A DNA stretch of 64,000 nt from Nitratiruptor sp. YY08-10 (GTDB taxonomy: Bacteria; Campylobacterota; Campylobacteria; Campylobacterales; Nitratiruptoraceae), in assembly GCF_016629565.1 (NCBI RefSeq), contig NZ_AP023057.1:1488001-1552000 (forward strand), written 5' to 3'. The notes below the pieces were generated by a model, which did no database searches, was not told the DNA's origin, and was given only the letters and a program-made list of their open reading frames with translations. Made by a program: the position numbers and the translations under genes. Shown piece after piece: positions 1 through 8,032 of this stretch (position 1 is the first letter of the stretch; every line of letters begins with the position of its first letter).

Positions 1-616
1 CATCTCAGCTCTTAAATCCATCATAGAGTCAACTGGAGGTACTGGGAAATATCCGCCTTTTGTGCCAGGTCTGTGTCCAATGTTGTACACATCATACTCT
101 GGACTGTCAACGCCTCGATTCCACTCCCCTTCGCTTGTATCTACTTCATAATATTGGCAGTTGATTTCATCTCGTACTTTGACATTGTCAAATACGAAAA
201 ACTCATTTTCTGGACCAAAGTAAGCAACATCACCGATACCGCTTTCTTGAAGATATTTGAGTGCTTTTTTTGCAATACTTCTTGGACACTTCTCATATGG
301 TTGATTTTTATAGATATCATACACATCACAAATAACTACCAACGTTGGATCAGCAGTAAACGGATCTACAAACTCAGTACCAGCTTCTGGGACCAAAACC
401 ATATCTGATTTATTGATTGGCTGCCATGCTGGGAGGGAACTCCCATCAAAAGGAAGACCATTTTTAAACGTATCTTCGCTGATAGCTTTAACATTGTATG
501 TTACGTGGTGCCAAGTTCCTTTGATATCGGTAAACCGAAAGTCGACAAACTCGATCTCCTCTTCTTTAATCGTATCGAAGAGTTTTTGTAGCTTGGCCTC
601 ATCAACTTGAAACATT
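1..616 (-). CDS. glnA: Glutamine synthetase type I, N-terminal part (runs off the window start)
   Basis: This enzyme makes glutamine from glutamate, ammonia and ATP and is the main route of ammonia assimilation. The 205 visible codons begin [10 protein letters not shown]. They show the beta-grasp N-terminal domain with [10 protein letters not shown] (residues 55-64) and the start of the catalytic domain with [11 protein letters not shown] (133-143), which supplies metal/substrate glutamates. [18 protein letters not shown] (180-197) is also typical of GlnA. The C-terminal half, including any adenylylation-site tyrosine, is outside the window. The start is supported by an AAAGGAG ribosome site and a TATAAT box upstream. 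The gene is divergent from the antiporter at 753. Confidence 0.97.
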
Positions 617-649
617 GATTCTCCTTTGTTTTATTTGATTTCGCATAAA

Positions 650-655
650 TTATAT
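650..655 (-). promoter_or_regulatory. Probable -10 box of glnA
   Basis: On the minus strand this reads TATAAT, preceded by GA, about 34 bases upstream of the glnA start codon. An A/T-rich tract lies upstream, as is usual for housekeeping promoters in Campylobacterota, which have weak -35 boxes. The exact transcription start is inferred. Confidence 0.55.
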
Positions 656-712
656 CGTAATAAAGTTTAAACAAATGTTCGCGCAATGCTCAAAAAATAT
701 GCAATTTCCTCC

Positions 713-725
713 TATAATGTATAAT
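713..725 (+). promoter_or_regulatory. Tandem -10 boxes upstream of the antiporter gene
   Basis: Two TATAAT hexamers lie 7 bases apart (713-718 and 720-725). They sit 28-40 bases before the start codon at 753, with a GAAGGA ribosome site at 742-747. Either could serve as the -10 element. The leader would be short, with no visible structure. Confidence 0.5.
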
Positions 726-752
726 TGTATCAATAGAAACTGAAGGATTTTT

Positions 753-2351
753 ATGCAACAAATTGCAATTATTTTAGGAGCTATTTTTATTGCTTCAGTA
801 ATCAATATTATTATTAAACGTTTTGATTTCCCTACTATTATCGGCTATATCTTCACGGGAGTCATCGTAGCGGAGTTTTTTCATCTCAACGTCCATAATA
901 CAGAAATTCTTGAATATATTTCCGAATTTGGAATCGTACTTTTGATGTTCACTATCGGTCTGGAATTTAGCTTCAGAGAACTCAAAATTATGAAAAAAGA
1001 GGTGTTTCTTTACGGAACACTGCAAGTTACCATTACCGGTTTATTGTTCTCGCTTCTGGCTTCTTTGCTTTTTTCTTTACCCGTTCGATCCGCTATCATC
1101 ATAGGATTTGCACTGGCTCTCTCTTCCACGGCCATTATTCTCAAAATTTTGAATGAAAACGGAGAGATACATGCAGGATATGGACGAAAAGCCCTTGGAA
1201 TCCTTTTGTTTCAAGATATAGCGGTTATTCCGCTTCTTTTGATGATCGAAATCTTTACAAAAGATGTGCCACTTCACACCCTTCTTATCCAGACACTTTT
1301 AAACATGATTCTCTTTTTCTTACTCTTGTATATTTTAGGAAAATATTTTATCGATACATTTCTTCAATACGCCGTTGCCACAAAAACCCAAGAGATCTTT
1401 TTGTTAGCAGTATTTTTTGTCATACTGCTTAGCGCTGCAGTAGCACACTATTTCGGCTTTTCCTACTCTCTTGGAGCCTTTTTCGCTGGTATGCTTCTTG
1501 CAGAATCCCACTACAAATACCAAATAGAAGCCGATCTTTCTCCCTTCCGGGATCTGTTGCTGGGAATCTTTTTCTTTTCTGTCGGAAACCGGATCGATCT
1601 TTCTATCATAGCCAATCATTTTGTCCTCATTGCGCTTTTACTGTTTGGAATTATGCTACTGAAAGCTCTCATTGCCTATGGGATTTTAATACTCTGGGAA
1701 CAAAAACGAACCGCTTTTAAAACAGCTCTAACTATATCACAAGTAGGGGAATTTGCTCTGGCTCTTTTTGTGATGGCCTATGGAAACAGATTTATCGATG
1801 AAACGACTTTGCAAATTGTTGTCAGCGTTGTGGTTCTTTCCATGATTGCAACACCTTTTATCCTCAAAAATCTCAAACGTATGGCTGATACGCTTTTTAA
1901 AGAGCCTGAGAGAGAGCTCATTATCGAAGGAGGACATTTTCAAAACCATATCATCGTCTGCGGATATGGACCTCTTGGCAAAGAGATAGCCAAAGCGTTA
2001 AAAGAGAAATCCTTTCAATATATCATTGTCGAGCACGATTTAAAACTCTATGAAGAGGGTATTCAAAACAATGAACCTATCTTTTTTGGAAACGCCGCAC
2101 AGCGAAATGTGTTACAAAGTCTTGATATCAAAGAGGCTTGCGCCGTGGTAATCACATTTCACAATCTTGAAAAAATCAGACTCGTTGCCCAGGCTGTTTT
2201 GGATATGGCACCAAAGGCCCATCTTGTTGCAAGAGTACGAGATGAAAAAGAGAAACAAGTCTTGGAAGATCTCTCCATCGCAGATATTGTAGTGGGTACA
2301 CAGGTCCTATCCAAAGAGATGATGGATAGACTCTTTTACTGTCACATCTAA
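753..2351 (+). CDS. CPA2-family monovalent cation:proton antiporter with TrkA-N domain (KefB-like)
   Basis: This is an inner-membrane Na+/H+ or K+/H+ exchanger. Residues 1 to about 380 form a Na_H_Exchanger domain with about 12 hydrophobic segments. Residues 393-532 form a cytosolic TrkA-N (RCK) domain that begins HIIVCGYGPLGKEIA, a GxGxxG nucleotide-binding loop that senses NAD(H) or a related ligand in this family. Total length is 532 residues, near the family norm of 530-600; no C-terminal TrkA-C domain is seen. It stands alone, divergent from glnA and overlapping the last codons of the PBP1A gene tail to tail. The ion it carries cannot be read from the sequence. Confidence 0.88.
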   Translation: MQQIAIILGAIFIASVINIIIKRFDFPTIIGYIFTGVIVAEFFHLNVHNTEILEYISEFGIVLLMFTIGLEFSFRELKIMKKEVFLYGTLQVTITGLLFSLLASLLFSLPVRSAIIIGFALALSSTAIILKILNENGEIHAGYGRKALGILLFQDIAVIPLLLMIEIFTKDVPLHTLLIQTLLNMILFFLLLYILGKYFIDTFLQYAVATKTQEIFLLAVFFVILLSAAVAHYFGFSYSLGAFFAGMLLAESHYKYQIEADLSPFRDLLLGIFFFSVGNRIDLSIIANHFVLIALLLFGIMLLKALIAYGILILWEQKRTAFKTALTISQVGEFALALFVMAYGNRFIDETTLQIVVSVVVLSMIATPFILKNLKRMADTLFKEPERELIIEGGHFQNHIIVCGYGPLGKEIAKALKEKSFQYIIVEHDLKLYEEGIQNNEPIFFGNAAQRNVLQSLDIKEACAVVITFHNLEKIRLVAQAVLDMAPKAHLVARVRDEKEKQVLEDLSIADIVVGTQVLSKEMMDRLFYCHI

Positions 2352-4315
2352 AAAAGAAGCTGTTCCTGCTCCTGATTATCTTTTACAAGATCCTCTTTTG
2401 ATGGCTTGGAGATATCGGTATAATAGATCTTTTTCCCATCGACGATCATTGTTTTGACTCCCTCTGGAACTACAAATTTTCTTCGAAGCTGAGGATTGAG
2501 CTTATAGATTTCCTTGATCATAGCCCCGACAACCGGTGCAGAAGCTCTTCCTCCCGCCTCTCTTTTTTTGAGCGGGGAATTATCATCTTGACCGAACCAG
2601 ACAATCGTTTCGATATCCGGTGTAAACCCACAAAACCAGGCATCCACATAATTATTTGTCGTTCCTGTTTTCCCCGCCACTTCTACACCTGGTACTCTTG
2701 CTCGTGTACCGGTACCCCTTTTGACCACATCTCGTAAGATATCCACAATCAAAAAGGCCTGTTTGGGCTCTTCAATCTTTTTGGATCGAGGCTGTGATTC
2801 AAAAACGATTTTTCCATTTTTATCCAGAATAGTGAGGACAATTCTTGGTACAACACGTATACCGTAATTTGGAAATACAGAATAGAGACCGGCCAGTTCC
2901 AAAGGAGAAACTACTACACTTCCCAAAGCGATTGAGAGATCTTTTGGTATATTTTTGAAACCGAACGCCTTCAAACCTTTGTAGACATTTGCTAAGCCCA
3001 AATCTTCTACCAAATTGATTGTAGCAAGATTTCTCGAATGAATGAGCGCTTCACGTAGCGGGATCTCTCCTTCGAAATTCTTTTCATAATTTTTCGGTTT
3101 CCATATCTGTTTTTCCCCGTCAACCTCAAATTCATAGCTTCTTGCGATATCTGGTATTTTCGTGATTTGAGAATAGCCGTGATTGAGAGCAATTTGATAA
3201 ATAAACGGTTTAATGGCACTTCCTGGTTGCCGCTTTGCCTGGGTGGCTCTATTGAATGAACTTTTCATATAATCCACTCCCCCGACAAGTGCCAAAACTT
3301 CCCCTGTTTTTGGCTTGAGCGCGACCAATGCTCCGTTGAGATTGGAGTAGTTATAATCTTGGCCTCTTTGCTTGATCGCTTCATATCCTGCTTTTAGCTT
3401 CTTTTTGGCGATCTTTTGCAGTCGCAGATCGATGGTTGTATAGATTGTATATCCGCCTGTTTTGATATCCGGAAACAGAGGTCTGAATCTTCGAAGCACT
3501 TCATCGACAATATATGGCGCACTGTTTTTTGTCAAAGTATCGTTATAGACTTTTGGCTTTTCTTGAATTGCTTCAGTAAACATCGCTTCGTTGATCCAAC
3601 CGAGCTCATGCATACGGGTAATAACCCGATTGGCTCTTTTGAGTGCCTCATGATAATGTTTTGTAGGATCATAATAGCTTGGTGCTCTTGGAAGTCCGAC
3701 AAGCATAGCGATCTCTTTGAGTGTCAATTGTGAGAGATTTTTATGAAAATATCCCTTCGCAGCCGTTTTGATGCCATAATAACCATGCCCGAAAAAAACC
3801 TGATTCAAATAGCGCTCCAAAATCTGCTCTTTGCTCAGTCTTCGCTCCACCTCCAGTGCAATAAGAGCCTCTTTTATCTTTCTTTGCAGTTTCTTTTCAC
3901 GTGAGAGCACCATATTTTTAACCAACTGCTGTGTTATGGTACTGGCTCCTTCTACAAATTTTCTTGCTTTGATATCTTTGAGCAAAGCTCTAAAAATCGC
4001 ATCAAAATTGATACCGGGATGCTCGAAAAATTTCGTATCTTCAATAGCTAAAAGTGCCTCAATGACACGTGGAGGTATCTCTTCATATCGCACATATTCT
4101 CGATTTTGATCCAAAAATATATTGGCAATCAGCTTCCCGTTTCTATCGTATATCTTTGTCGTCAGTTGAGGATGGTAGTTGACGATTCTATCCGCTTTGG
4201 GAGCTACCTCTTTATACAGTGTCGCTGCATAATAAACCCCAAAACCGATACCAACTATTGATAAGATCAATAGTATCTTGAAGAAAAAAGAGATGATTTT
4301 TTTCAATATGTTCAT
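2348..4315 (-). CDS. Penicillin-binding protein 1A, bifunctional transglycosylase/transpeptidase
   Basis: It polymerises glycan strands and cross-links stem peptides of peptidoglycan at the outer face of the inner membrane. An N-terminal anchor (residues about 8-32) is followed by a GT51 domain with the catalytic Glu92 in EDTKFFEHPG. The transpeptidase domain has S366-A-I-K369, S427-R-N429 and K549-T-G-T552, the three class A PBP motifs. Length, 655 residues, is normal. Its start overlaps the stop of the ABC ATPase gene by ATGA. It lies at the end of the alaS-maf run, as pbpA does in Campylobacter and Helicobacter. Confidence 0.95.
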   Translation of the reverse strand: MNILKKIISFFFKILLILSIVGIGFGVYYAATLYKEVAPKADRIVNYHPQLTTKIYDRNGKLIANIFLDQNREYVRYEEIPPRVIEALLAIEDTKFFEHPGINFDAIFRALLKDIKARKFVEGASTITQQLVKNMVLSREKKLQRKIKEALIALEVERRLSKEQILERYLNQVFFGHGYYGIKTAAKGYFHKNLSQLTLKEIAMLVGLPRAPSYYDPTKHYHEALKRANRVITRMHELGWINEAMFTEAIQEKPKVYNDTLTKNSAPYIVDEVLRRFRPLFPDIKTGGYTIYTTIDLRLQKIAKKKLKAGYEAIKQRGQDYNYSNLNGALVALKPKTGEVLALVGGVDYMKSSFNRATQAKRQPGSAIKPFIYQIALNHGYSQITKIPDIARSYEFEVDGEKQIWKPKNYEKNFEGEIPLREALIHSRNLATINLVEDLGLANVYKGLKAFGFKNIPKDLSIALGSVVVSPLELAGLYSVFPNYGIRVVPRIVLTILDKNGKIVFESQPRSKKIEEPKQAFLIVDILRDVVKRGTGTRARVPGVEVAGKTGTTNNYVDAWFCGFTPDIETIVWFGQDDNSPLKKREAGGRASAPVVGAMIKEIYKLNPQLRRKFVVPEGVKTMIVDGKKIYYTDISKPSKEDLVKDNQEQEQLLF

Positions 4316-5016
4316 TTTCGAAACTCTCTATTGGCAAAATTGGACTCGATCAATATTTTCGTATATTCTGTTTTGGGATGAGAAATAACCGAATCCATCA
4401 AACCCGTTTCCAAAATTGTACCATCTTTGATCACTGCGGCTTCCTTGCACAGTTTCACAGCACTTTGTATGTCATGGGTCACAAAAAGCATCAAAAACCG
4501 CATCTGATCTTGTAAATGTCGCAGAAGCTCCAACACCATCGATTTCGTTTTTGGATCAAGGGCAGTTGTAGGCTCGTCAAGCAGTAGCAGTTTCGGTTCT
4601 TGCACAAGAGCCATAGCGATAACGACTCGCTGTATCTGCCCTCCACTGAGCTGAGGAGGATATCTATCCAAAAAGGAGCCGTCAAGTCCAACCATCGTCA
4701 GCATATGAGCCGCTTTTTGTACCGGAGCAAAAAATTGATCTTTTATTTTTGTCAGTGGACTCAATGAGGTAAAAGGATTTTGTGGTACAAGAGAGAGTGT
4801 CTGCCCTCGAACAAGCTCATATTCCCACTCATACGCTATTTGAGAATGTAGATTTTTCGGCAGCAACCCAAGTAACGCTTTAAGAGTCAAACTCTTACCG
4901 CTGCCGCTCTGTCCTACCAATGCCAAAGAATGACGTATCTCAAAAGAGATATCAACAAGCTTTTTTTGTTTCTTCTTATCGATAATCTGCAACGTTTTAC
5001 ATACAAAAGGCTTCAT
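4312..5016 (-). CDS. ABC transporter ATP-binding protein, DppD/NikD-like
   Basis: This is the ATPase subunit of an importer of the peptide/nickel class. Visible motifs are Walker A GQSGSGKS (35-42), Q-loop VPQN (77-80), signature LSGGQ (123-127), Walker B LLLLDEPT (143-150) and H-loop His181. At 234 residues it lacks the C-terminal oligopeptide-binding extension of full DppD proteins. No permease or binding protein is encoded nearby, so either the partners lie elsewhere or it serves another role. It overlaps both neighbours by 4 bases (ATGA) and is therefore probably co-translated with the BioF-like enzyme and PBP1A. Confidence 0.85.
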   Translation of the reverse strand: MKPFVCKTLQIIDKKKQKKLVDISFEIRHSLALVGQSGSGKSLTLKALLGLLPKNLHSQIAYEWEYELVRGQTLSLVPQNPFTSLSPLTKIKDQFFAPVQKAAHMLTMVGLDGSFLDRYPPQLSGGQIQRVVIAMALVQEPKLLLLDEPTTALDPKTKSMVLELLRHLQDQMRFLMLFVTHDIQSAVKLCKEAAVIKDGTILETGLMDSVISHPKTEYTKILIESNFANREFRK

Positions 5017-6071
5017 GAAAGCATCTCCAATACTTTCACAAAGTCTTCTTCGCTCTCCCCAAGCCTTGCAATGACACGAATCATAGATTTTGGAACAGTC
5101 GGAGGACGAATAGCACCCACAAGATAGCCTCTATCCAGCAACTCTTTTTGGATGTGTAGAACATCCTTTTTAGGAATATCCACAATAAGTCCGGGCGTTT
5201 CGTATCCAAACTCTTTTGCGATAGACTGTCTTGTTTGAATCGCTCTATAAAAAAACTCTTTTTGCTGGACAATCTTTTCAAGAGCTTCATGAGCCAGTGC
5301 AACATCCATCAAAGAAAGAGCTGTCGTATAAATGATACTTTTTGCCCGATTTTCAAGATAGGATACAACCTCACTATTTGCCAAAATATACGCCCCATAA
5401 CTTGCATAGGCTTTTCCAAGGGTACCCATTTTGATATGCATAGGTGTCGGCTCAATCCCATAATGATCAAAAACACCTAAAAGATTTTTTCCAATCACTC
5501 CGCTGCTATGGGCTTCATCAACAATCAAAAGAGACTCTTTGGCAACTTCAAAAATTTCAGGATCAAGAATATCTCCACTCATGGAGTAGATACCTTCTAC
5601 GGCAACCACAGCTCTATTGTAACCGCCTTTTTGGAGCCTTTTTTGCAAATCCTTTGCATCATTATGAGCAAAAAACTCCACCTGATCGACAAGCCTTGAA
5701 GCCAAAATACCGCTTGCATGAAACTCTTCATCTATAAAAAGGCGATCTTTTTTCCTCACAAGAGATTCGATCAGTGCCAGGTTTGCCAAAAATCCGCTTC
5801 CCACCGTAATACAACTCTCAAACCCGTTGAGCTGACACAACGCTTTCTCAAAGGCCTGATGAATAGGTGTATATCCGTTAATCAGTGCAGAAGCTTTGGA
5901 TGTATTGTAAGGAAATTGCGATACTTTCTCATACGCTCTTTTTAAAAGCTCTTTATCATGAGCGAGCCCCAAATAATCGTTAGAAGCAAAATCTTTCACA
6001 TCCAGGGGAAAAATTTGACGTTTACGAAATCGGCCTGCACGCTGTAAAGCCTTCAGCTCTTTTTCATACAT
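5013..6071 (-). CDS. PLP-dependent alpha-oxoamine synthase family protein (BioF/KBL-like)
   Basis: This is a fold-type I PLP enzyme of the family that condenses an amino acid with an acyl thioester, such as 8-amino-7-oxononanoate synthase in biotin synthesis. In the longer frame beginning MRLWMYEK it has the start-of-domain motif FASNDYLGL (32-40), DEAHSSG (189-195, PLP ring and His contacts) and Schiff-base lysine K224 in TLGKAYASYG. I prefer the ATG at 6071 to the TTG at 6083 because MYEKELKAL is the usual family start. No other biotin genes are nearby, so the substrate remains open. It is translationally coupled to the ABC gene. Confidence 0.85.
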   Translation of the reverse strand: MYEKELKALQRAGRFRKRQIFPLDVKDFASNDYLGLAHDKELLKRAYEKVSQFPYNTSKASALINGYTPIHQAFEKALCQLNGFESCITVGSGFLANLALIESLVRKKDRLFIDEEFHASGILASRLVDQVEFFAHNDAKDLQKRLQKGGYNRAVVAVEGIYSMSGDILDPEIFEVAKESLLIVDEAHSSGVIGKNLLGVFDHYGIEPTPMHIKMGTLGKAYASYGAYILANSEVVSYLENRAKSIIYTTALSLMDVALAHEALEKIVQQKEFFYRAIQTRQSIAKEFGYETPGLIVDIPKKDVLHIQKELLDRGYLVGAIRPPTVPKSMIRVIARLGESEEDFVKVLEMLS

Positions 6072-6585
6072 CCAAAGCCTCAATCATTTTTTTATAACCT
6101 GCACTTTTCTCTTTTTTGTACAGTTCGATTGCCTCTTTTAGATCGTACTCTTTACAGTAAAATCCAACAATTTGCAAAAGATTGCGGGGTCTGGAACTCT
6201 CTTTGGCTCTTTCAAAATCGATCACTTTGCACTTTTTTAGTTTTTGATCAAATATAAGATGATAATATCGTCCAAGCTCTGTATGCCAGATATGCGCTTT
6301 ATCCAAGATGTAGCCAATCTCCAAAGCTAAACGCAAAGCTCGTTTTTTATTACGCTTCAAGGCCTCTTTCATGGAAATCCCCTCGATGTATTCCATGACG
6401 ATATAATCTGAACCATATTCATAGATTTTCGGAACGATACCAAGAGGTTGAAGCTTTTGCAGCATCTTGATCTCATTGTGAATCGTATTGGGTTTGTCTC
6501 TCTTTTGCTTTTTGAGAATCGCTTTTTGATCAAAATAGTCAATGAGAAAGATTTCGCCGCGATTGCCTTCAAAGATCTTTTGCAA
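6064..6585 (-). CDS. Small RIO/Bud32-like protein kinase
   Basis: The product is a compact protein-kinase-like ATPase of about 173 residues. The visible elements are a glycine-rich loop FEGNRGEIF, an ATP-binding lysine in AILKKQK, a hinge region YIVMEYIEG, a catalytic-loop-like HTELGRYYHLIFD and a metal-binding DFE in KVIDFERA, which replaces DFG as in RIO and Bud32 kinases. The open frame extends to 6750, but that would put about 60 residues inside maf. The TTG at 6585, behind a GGAAAGG, starts just before the Gly loop and is my choice. The target is unknown. Codons for maf upstream and the BioF-like enzyme downstream overlap it. Confidence 0.7.
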   Translation of the reverse strand: MQKIFEGNRGEIFLIDYFDQKAILKKQKRDKPNTIHNEIKMLQKLQPLGIVPKIYEYGSDYIVMEYIEGISMKEALKRNKKRALRLALEIGYILDKAHIWHTELGRYYHLIFDQKLKKCKVIDFERAKESSRPRNLLQIVGFYCKEYDLKEAIELYKKEKSAGYKKMIEALDV

Positions 6586-7126
6586 TTTCAGCCAGCCTTT
6601 CCACCTGAAGTCCCATGGCTGTCGATTCTCTGCCCCGAACCTCTTTGATATACTTTTTGCAAAATCCCTCCACCATACAAGCCCCAGCTTTTCCTCTCCA
6701 GTCGCCACTTTGAAGATAATTTTGTAAATCCTTGTCATCAAATGGAGCAAAAATGTAACTTGTAATATCTAAATCCTCTACCGTTTTTTCTTTATCTTTG
6801 TAGATCATGCAGGTGATGATATCTACTTTGTTTCCGCTTTGCTTTTGTAAAATCTCTTTTGCCTCTTTTTCATTTTTGGCTTTTCGAAGTATCTCATCGC
6901 CAACAGCCACAACCGTATCAGCAACTACGATTGGGATATCAAGGCCATATTTTTGTACAGCTGCCTCCATTTTCCCTCTGGCTGCTGCACAGACAAAATC
7001 TTTGGGTTTTTTATATTGTTTTAGAAGTTTCTCTTCATCAAAATCGATGGGACTTTGAATGAAATCAATTCCAGCATTTTGTAAAAGTTTTGCCCGTGTC
7101 TCACTTCCGCTTGCAAGGCGTATCAT
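6569..7126 (-). CDS. maf: Maf family nucleoside triphosphate pyrophosphatase
   Basis: It hydrolyses dTTP/UTP or modified nucleotides to monophosphates; the family was first described as septum-formation inhibitors. The signature [15 protein letters not shown] opens the protein, VVADTVV (residues 67-73) carries the catalytic aspartate, and GDWRGKAGA lies near the C-terminus. Length 185 is standard. The start codon overlaps the speD stop (ATGA). The alaS-maf-PBP neighbourhood is conserved in Campylobacterota. Confidence 0.93.
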   Translation of the reverse strand: MIRLASGSETRAKLLQNAGIDFIQSPIDFDEEKLLKQYKKPKDFVCAAARGKMEAAVQKYGLDIPIVVADTVVAVGDEILRKAKNEKEAKEILQKQSGNKVDIITCMIYKDKEKTVEDLDITSYIFAPFDDKDLQNYLQSGDWRGKAGACMVEGFCKKYIKEVRGRESTAMGLQVERLAEIAKDL

Positions 7127-7542
7127 CCGATTTTTTTATCTCCGCAATTTCCTGTAATACAACTGCCACCCGGTTTATGGCGAAGATCTGGAATGTTCAA
7201 AACACCTCGTAAAATTGTCTCTACCGTAGCATTTTGGGTTTTAAAAACTTGTTTAAGATATTCATGCGCTTTCATGGGATCCACATGATCACCACACGTA
7301 AACACATCCACTGCGGCAAACCCATATTCCGGCCAGGTATGGATCGTCAGATGCGACTCACTGATGACCACAACACCACTCACGCCGTAAGGCTCAAACC
7401 TATGAAACGATTTTCCGATCACTGTCGCTCCTGCAATTTCTGCAGCTTTCACAAGCGCCTCTTCCACTTTCTGCACATCATTGATCGCATTCTCATCACA
7501 TCTATAATACTCTGCTAAAAGATGCTTCCCCAAAGATTTCAT
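7123..7542 (-). CDS. speD: S-adenosylmethionine decarboxylase proenzyme, class 1B
   Basis: It makes decarboxylated AdoMet, the aminopropyl donor for spermidine. The proenzyme is expected to self-cleave between E62 and S63 in [12 protein letters not shown], turning Ser63 into the pyruvoyl group. His68 and Cys83 (FTCGDH) are the processing and catalytic residues known in the Thermotoga-type enzymes. Length is 139 residues. No spermidine synthase or carboxy-spermidine genes lie in this window. It overlaps maf by 4 bases. Confidence 0.96.
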   Translation of the reverse strand: MKSLGKHLLAEYYRCDENAINDVQKVEEALVKAAEIAGATVIGKSFHRFEPYGVSGVVVISESHLTIHTWPEYGFAAVDVFTCGDHVDPMKAHEYLKQVFKTQNATVETILRGVLNIPDLRHKPGGSCITGNCGDKKIG

Positions 7543-7553
7543 CGCATTCCTTT

Positions 7554-8024
7554 CTAAAATCCTCTTAAAACCAATCCAAAATAGAGAGCCATAACACCCA
7601 AAAAGATATTGAGCGGCAACATATATTTCGCAATCGGCGCTAACATTTTCTTCGCCATCAAGTAGTTGCTTGCAAGATAGTAACTTTGCGCTTTAAACCG
7701 CAACCAGACCATACCAGCGTAATTAAGCGTCATAACAAGCCATATGGCCTCTTTTACATGTACAATTGTACTCAAATCGGTATGTCCACTAAATCCAAAG
7801 ACATGGGCCATATAGAGTCCAGTTATCAAAATAATTACAATAAAAGGAAGCACTAAACCAAAAAGCCTTCCCGTAATTTCAAGGAGTCTTGCAAGCCGAA
7901 TATGGTCATCATCGATATGCTGCATAGACGGATGTACTGCAAAGCGAATAGCAATCATGCCACCAACCCATATAATAGCTCCAAGAACATGGAAGAAAAT
8001 AATGTATTTCATCATCTCACCCAT
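7554..8024 (-). CDS. Four-helix membrane protein, CopD/HemJ-like superfamily
   Basis: This 156-residue integral membrane protein has four clear hydrophobic helices (about 8-28, 52-75, 85-105 and 132-153). The first helix carries [11 protein letters not shown], a His plus WxGG pattern also found in CopD-type and heme-related four-helix proteins; a second His lies in HPSMQH. That suggests metal or heme binding but does not prove it. The start has AGGAGG a few bases upstream and lies 8 bases after alaS. Function is unknown. Confidence 0.6.
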   Translation of the reverse strand: MGEMMKYIIFFHVLGAIIWVGGMIAIRFAVHPSMQHIDDDHIRLARLLEITGRLFGLVLPFIVIILITGLYMAHVFGFSGHTDLSTIVHVKEAIWLVMTLNYAGMVWLRFKAQSYYLASNYLMAKKMLAPIAKYMLPLNIFLGVMALYFGLVLRGF

Positions 8025-8032
8025 GTCCCCTC

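Noticed and set aside
73-408. Plus-strand 111-codon frame at the window start
   Set aside because: It is antisense to glnA, which reads through the whole stretch with conserved motifs.
6586-6750. N-terminal extension of the small kinase to 6750
   Set aside because: It would overlap about 180 bases of maf, whose full-length product is conserved; the extension has no kinase motif.
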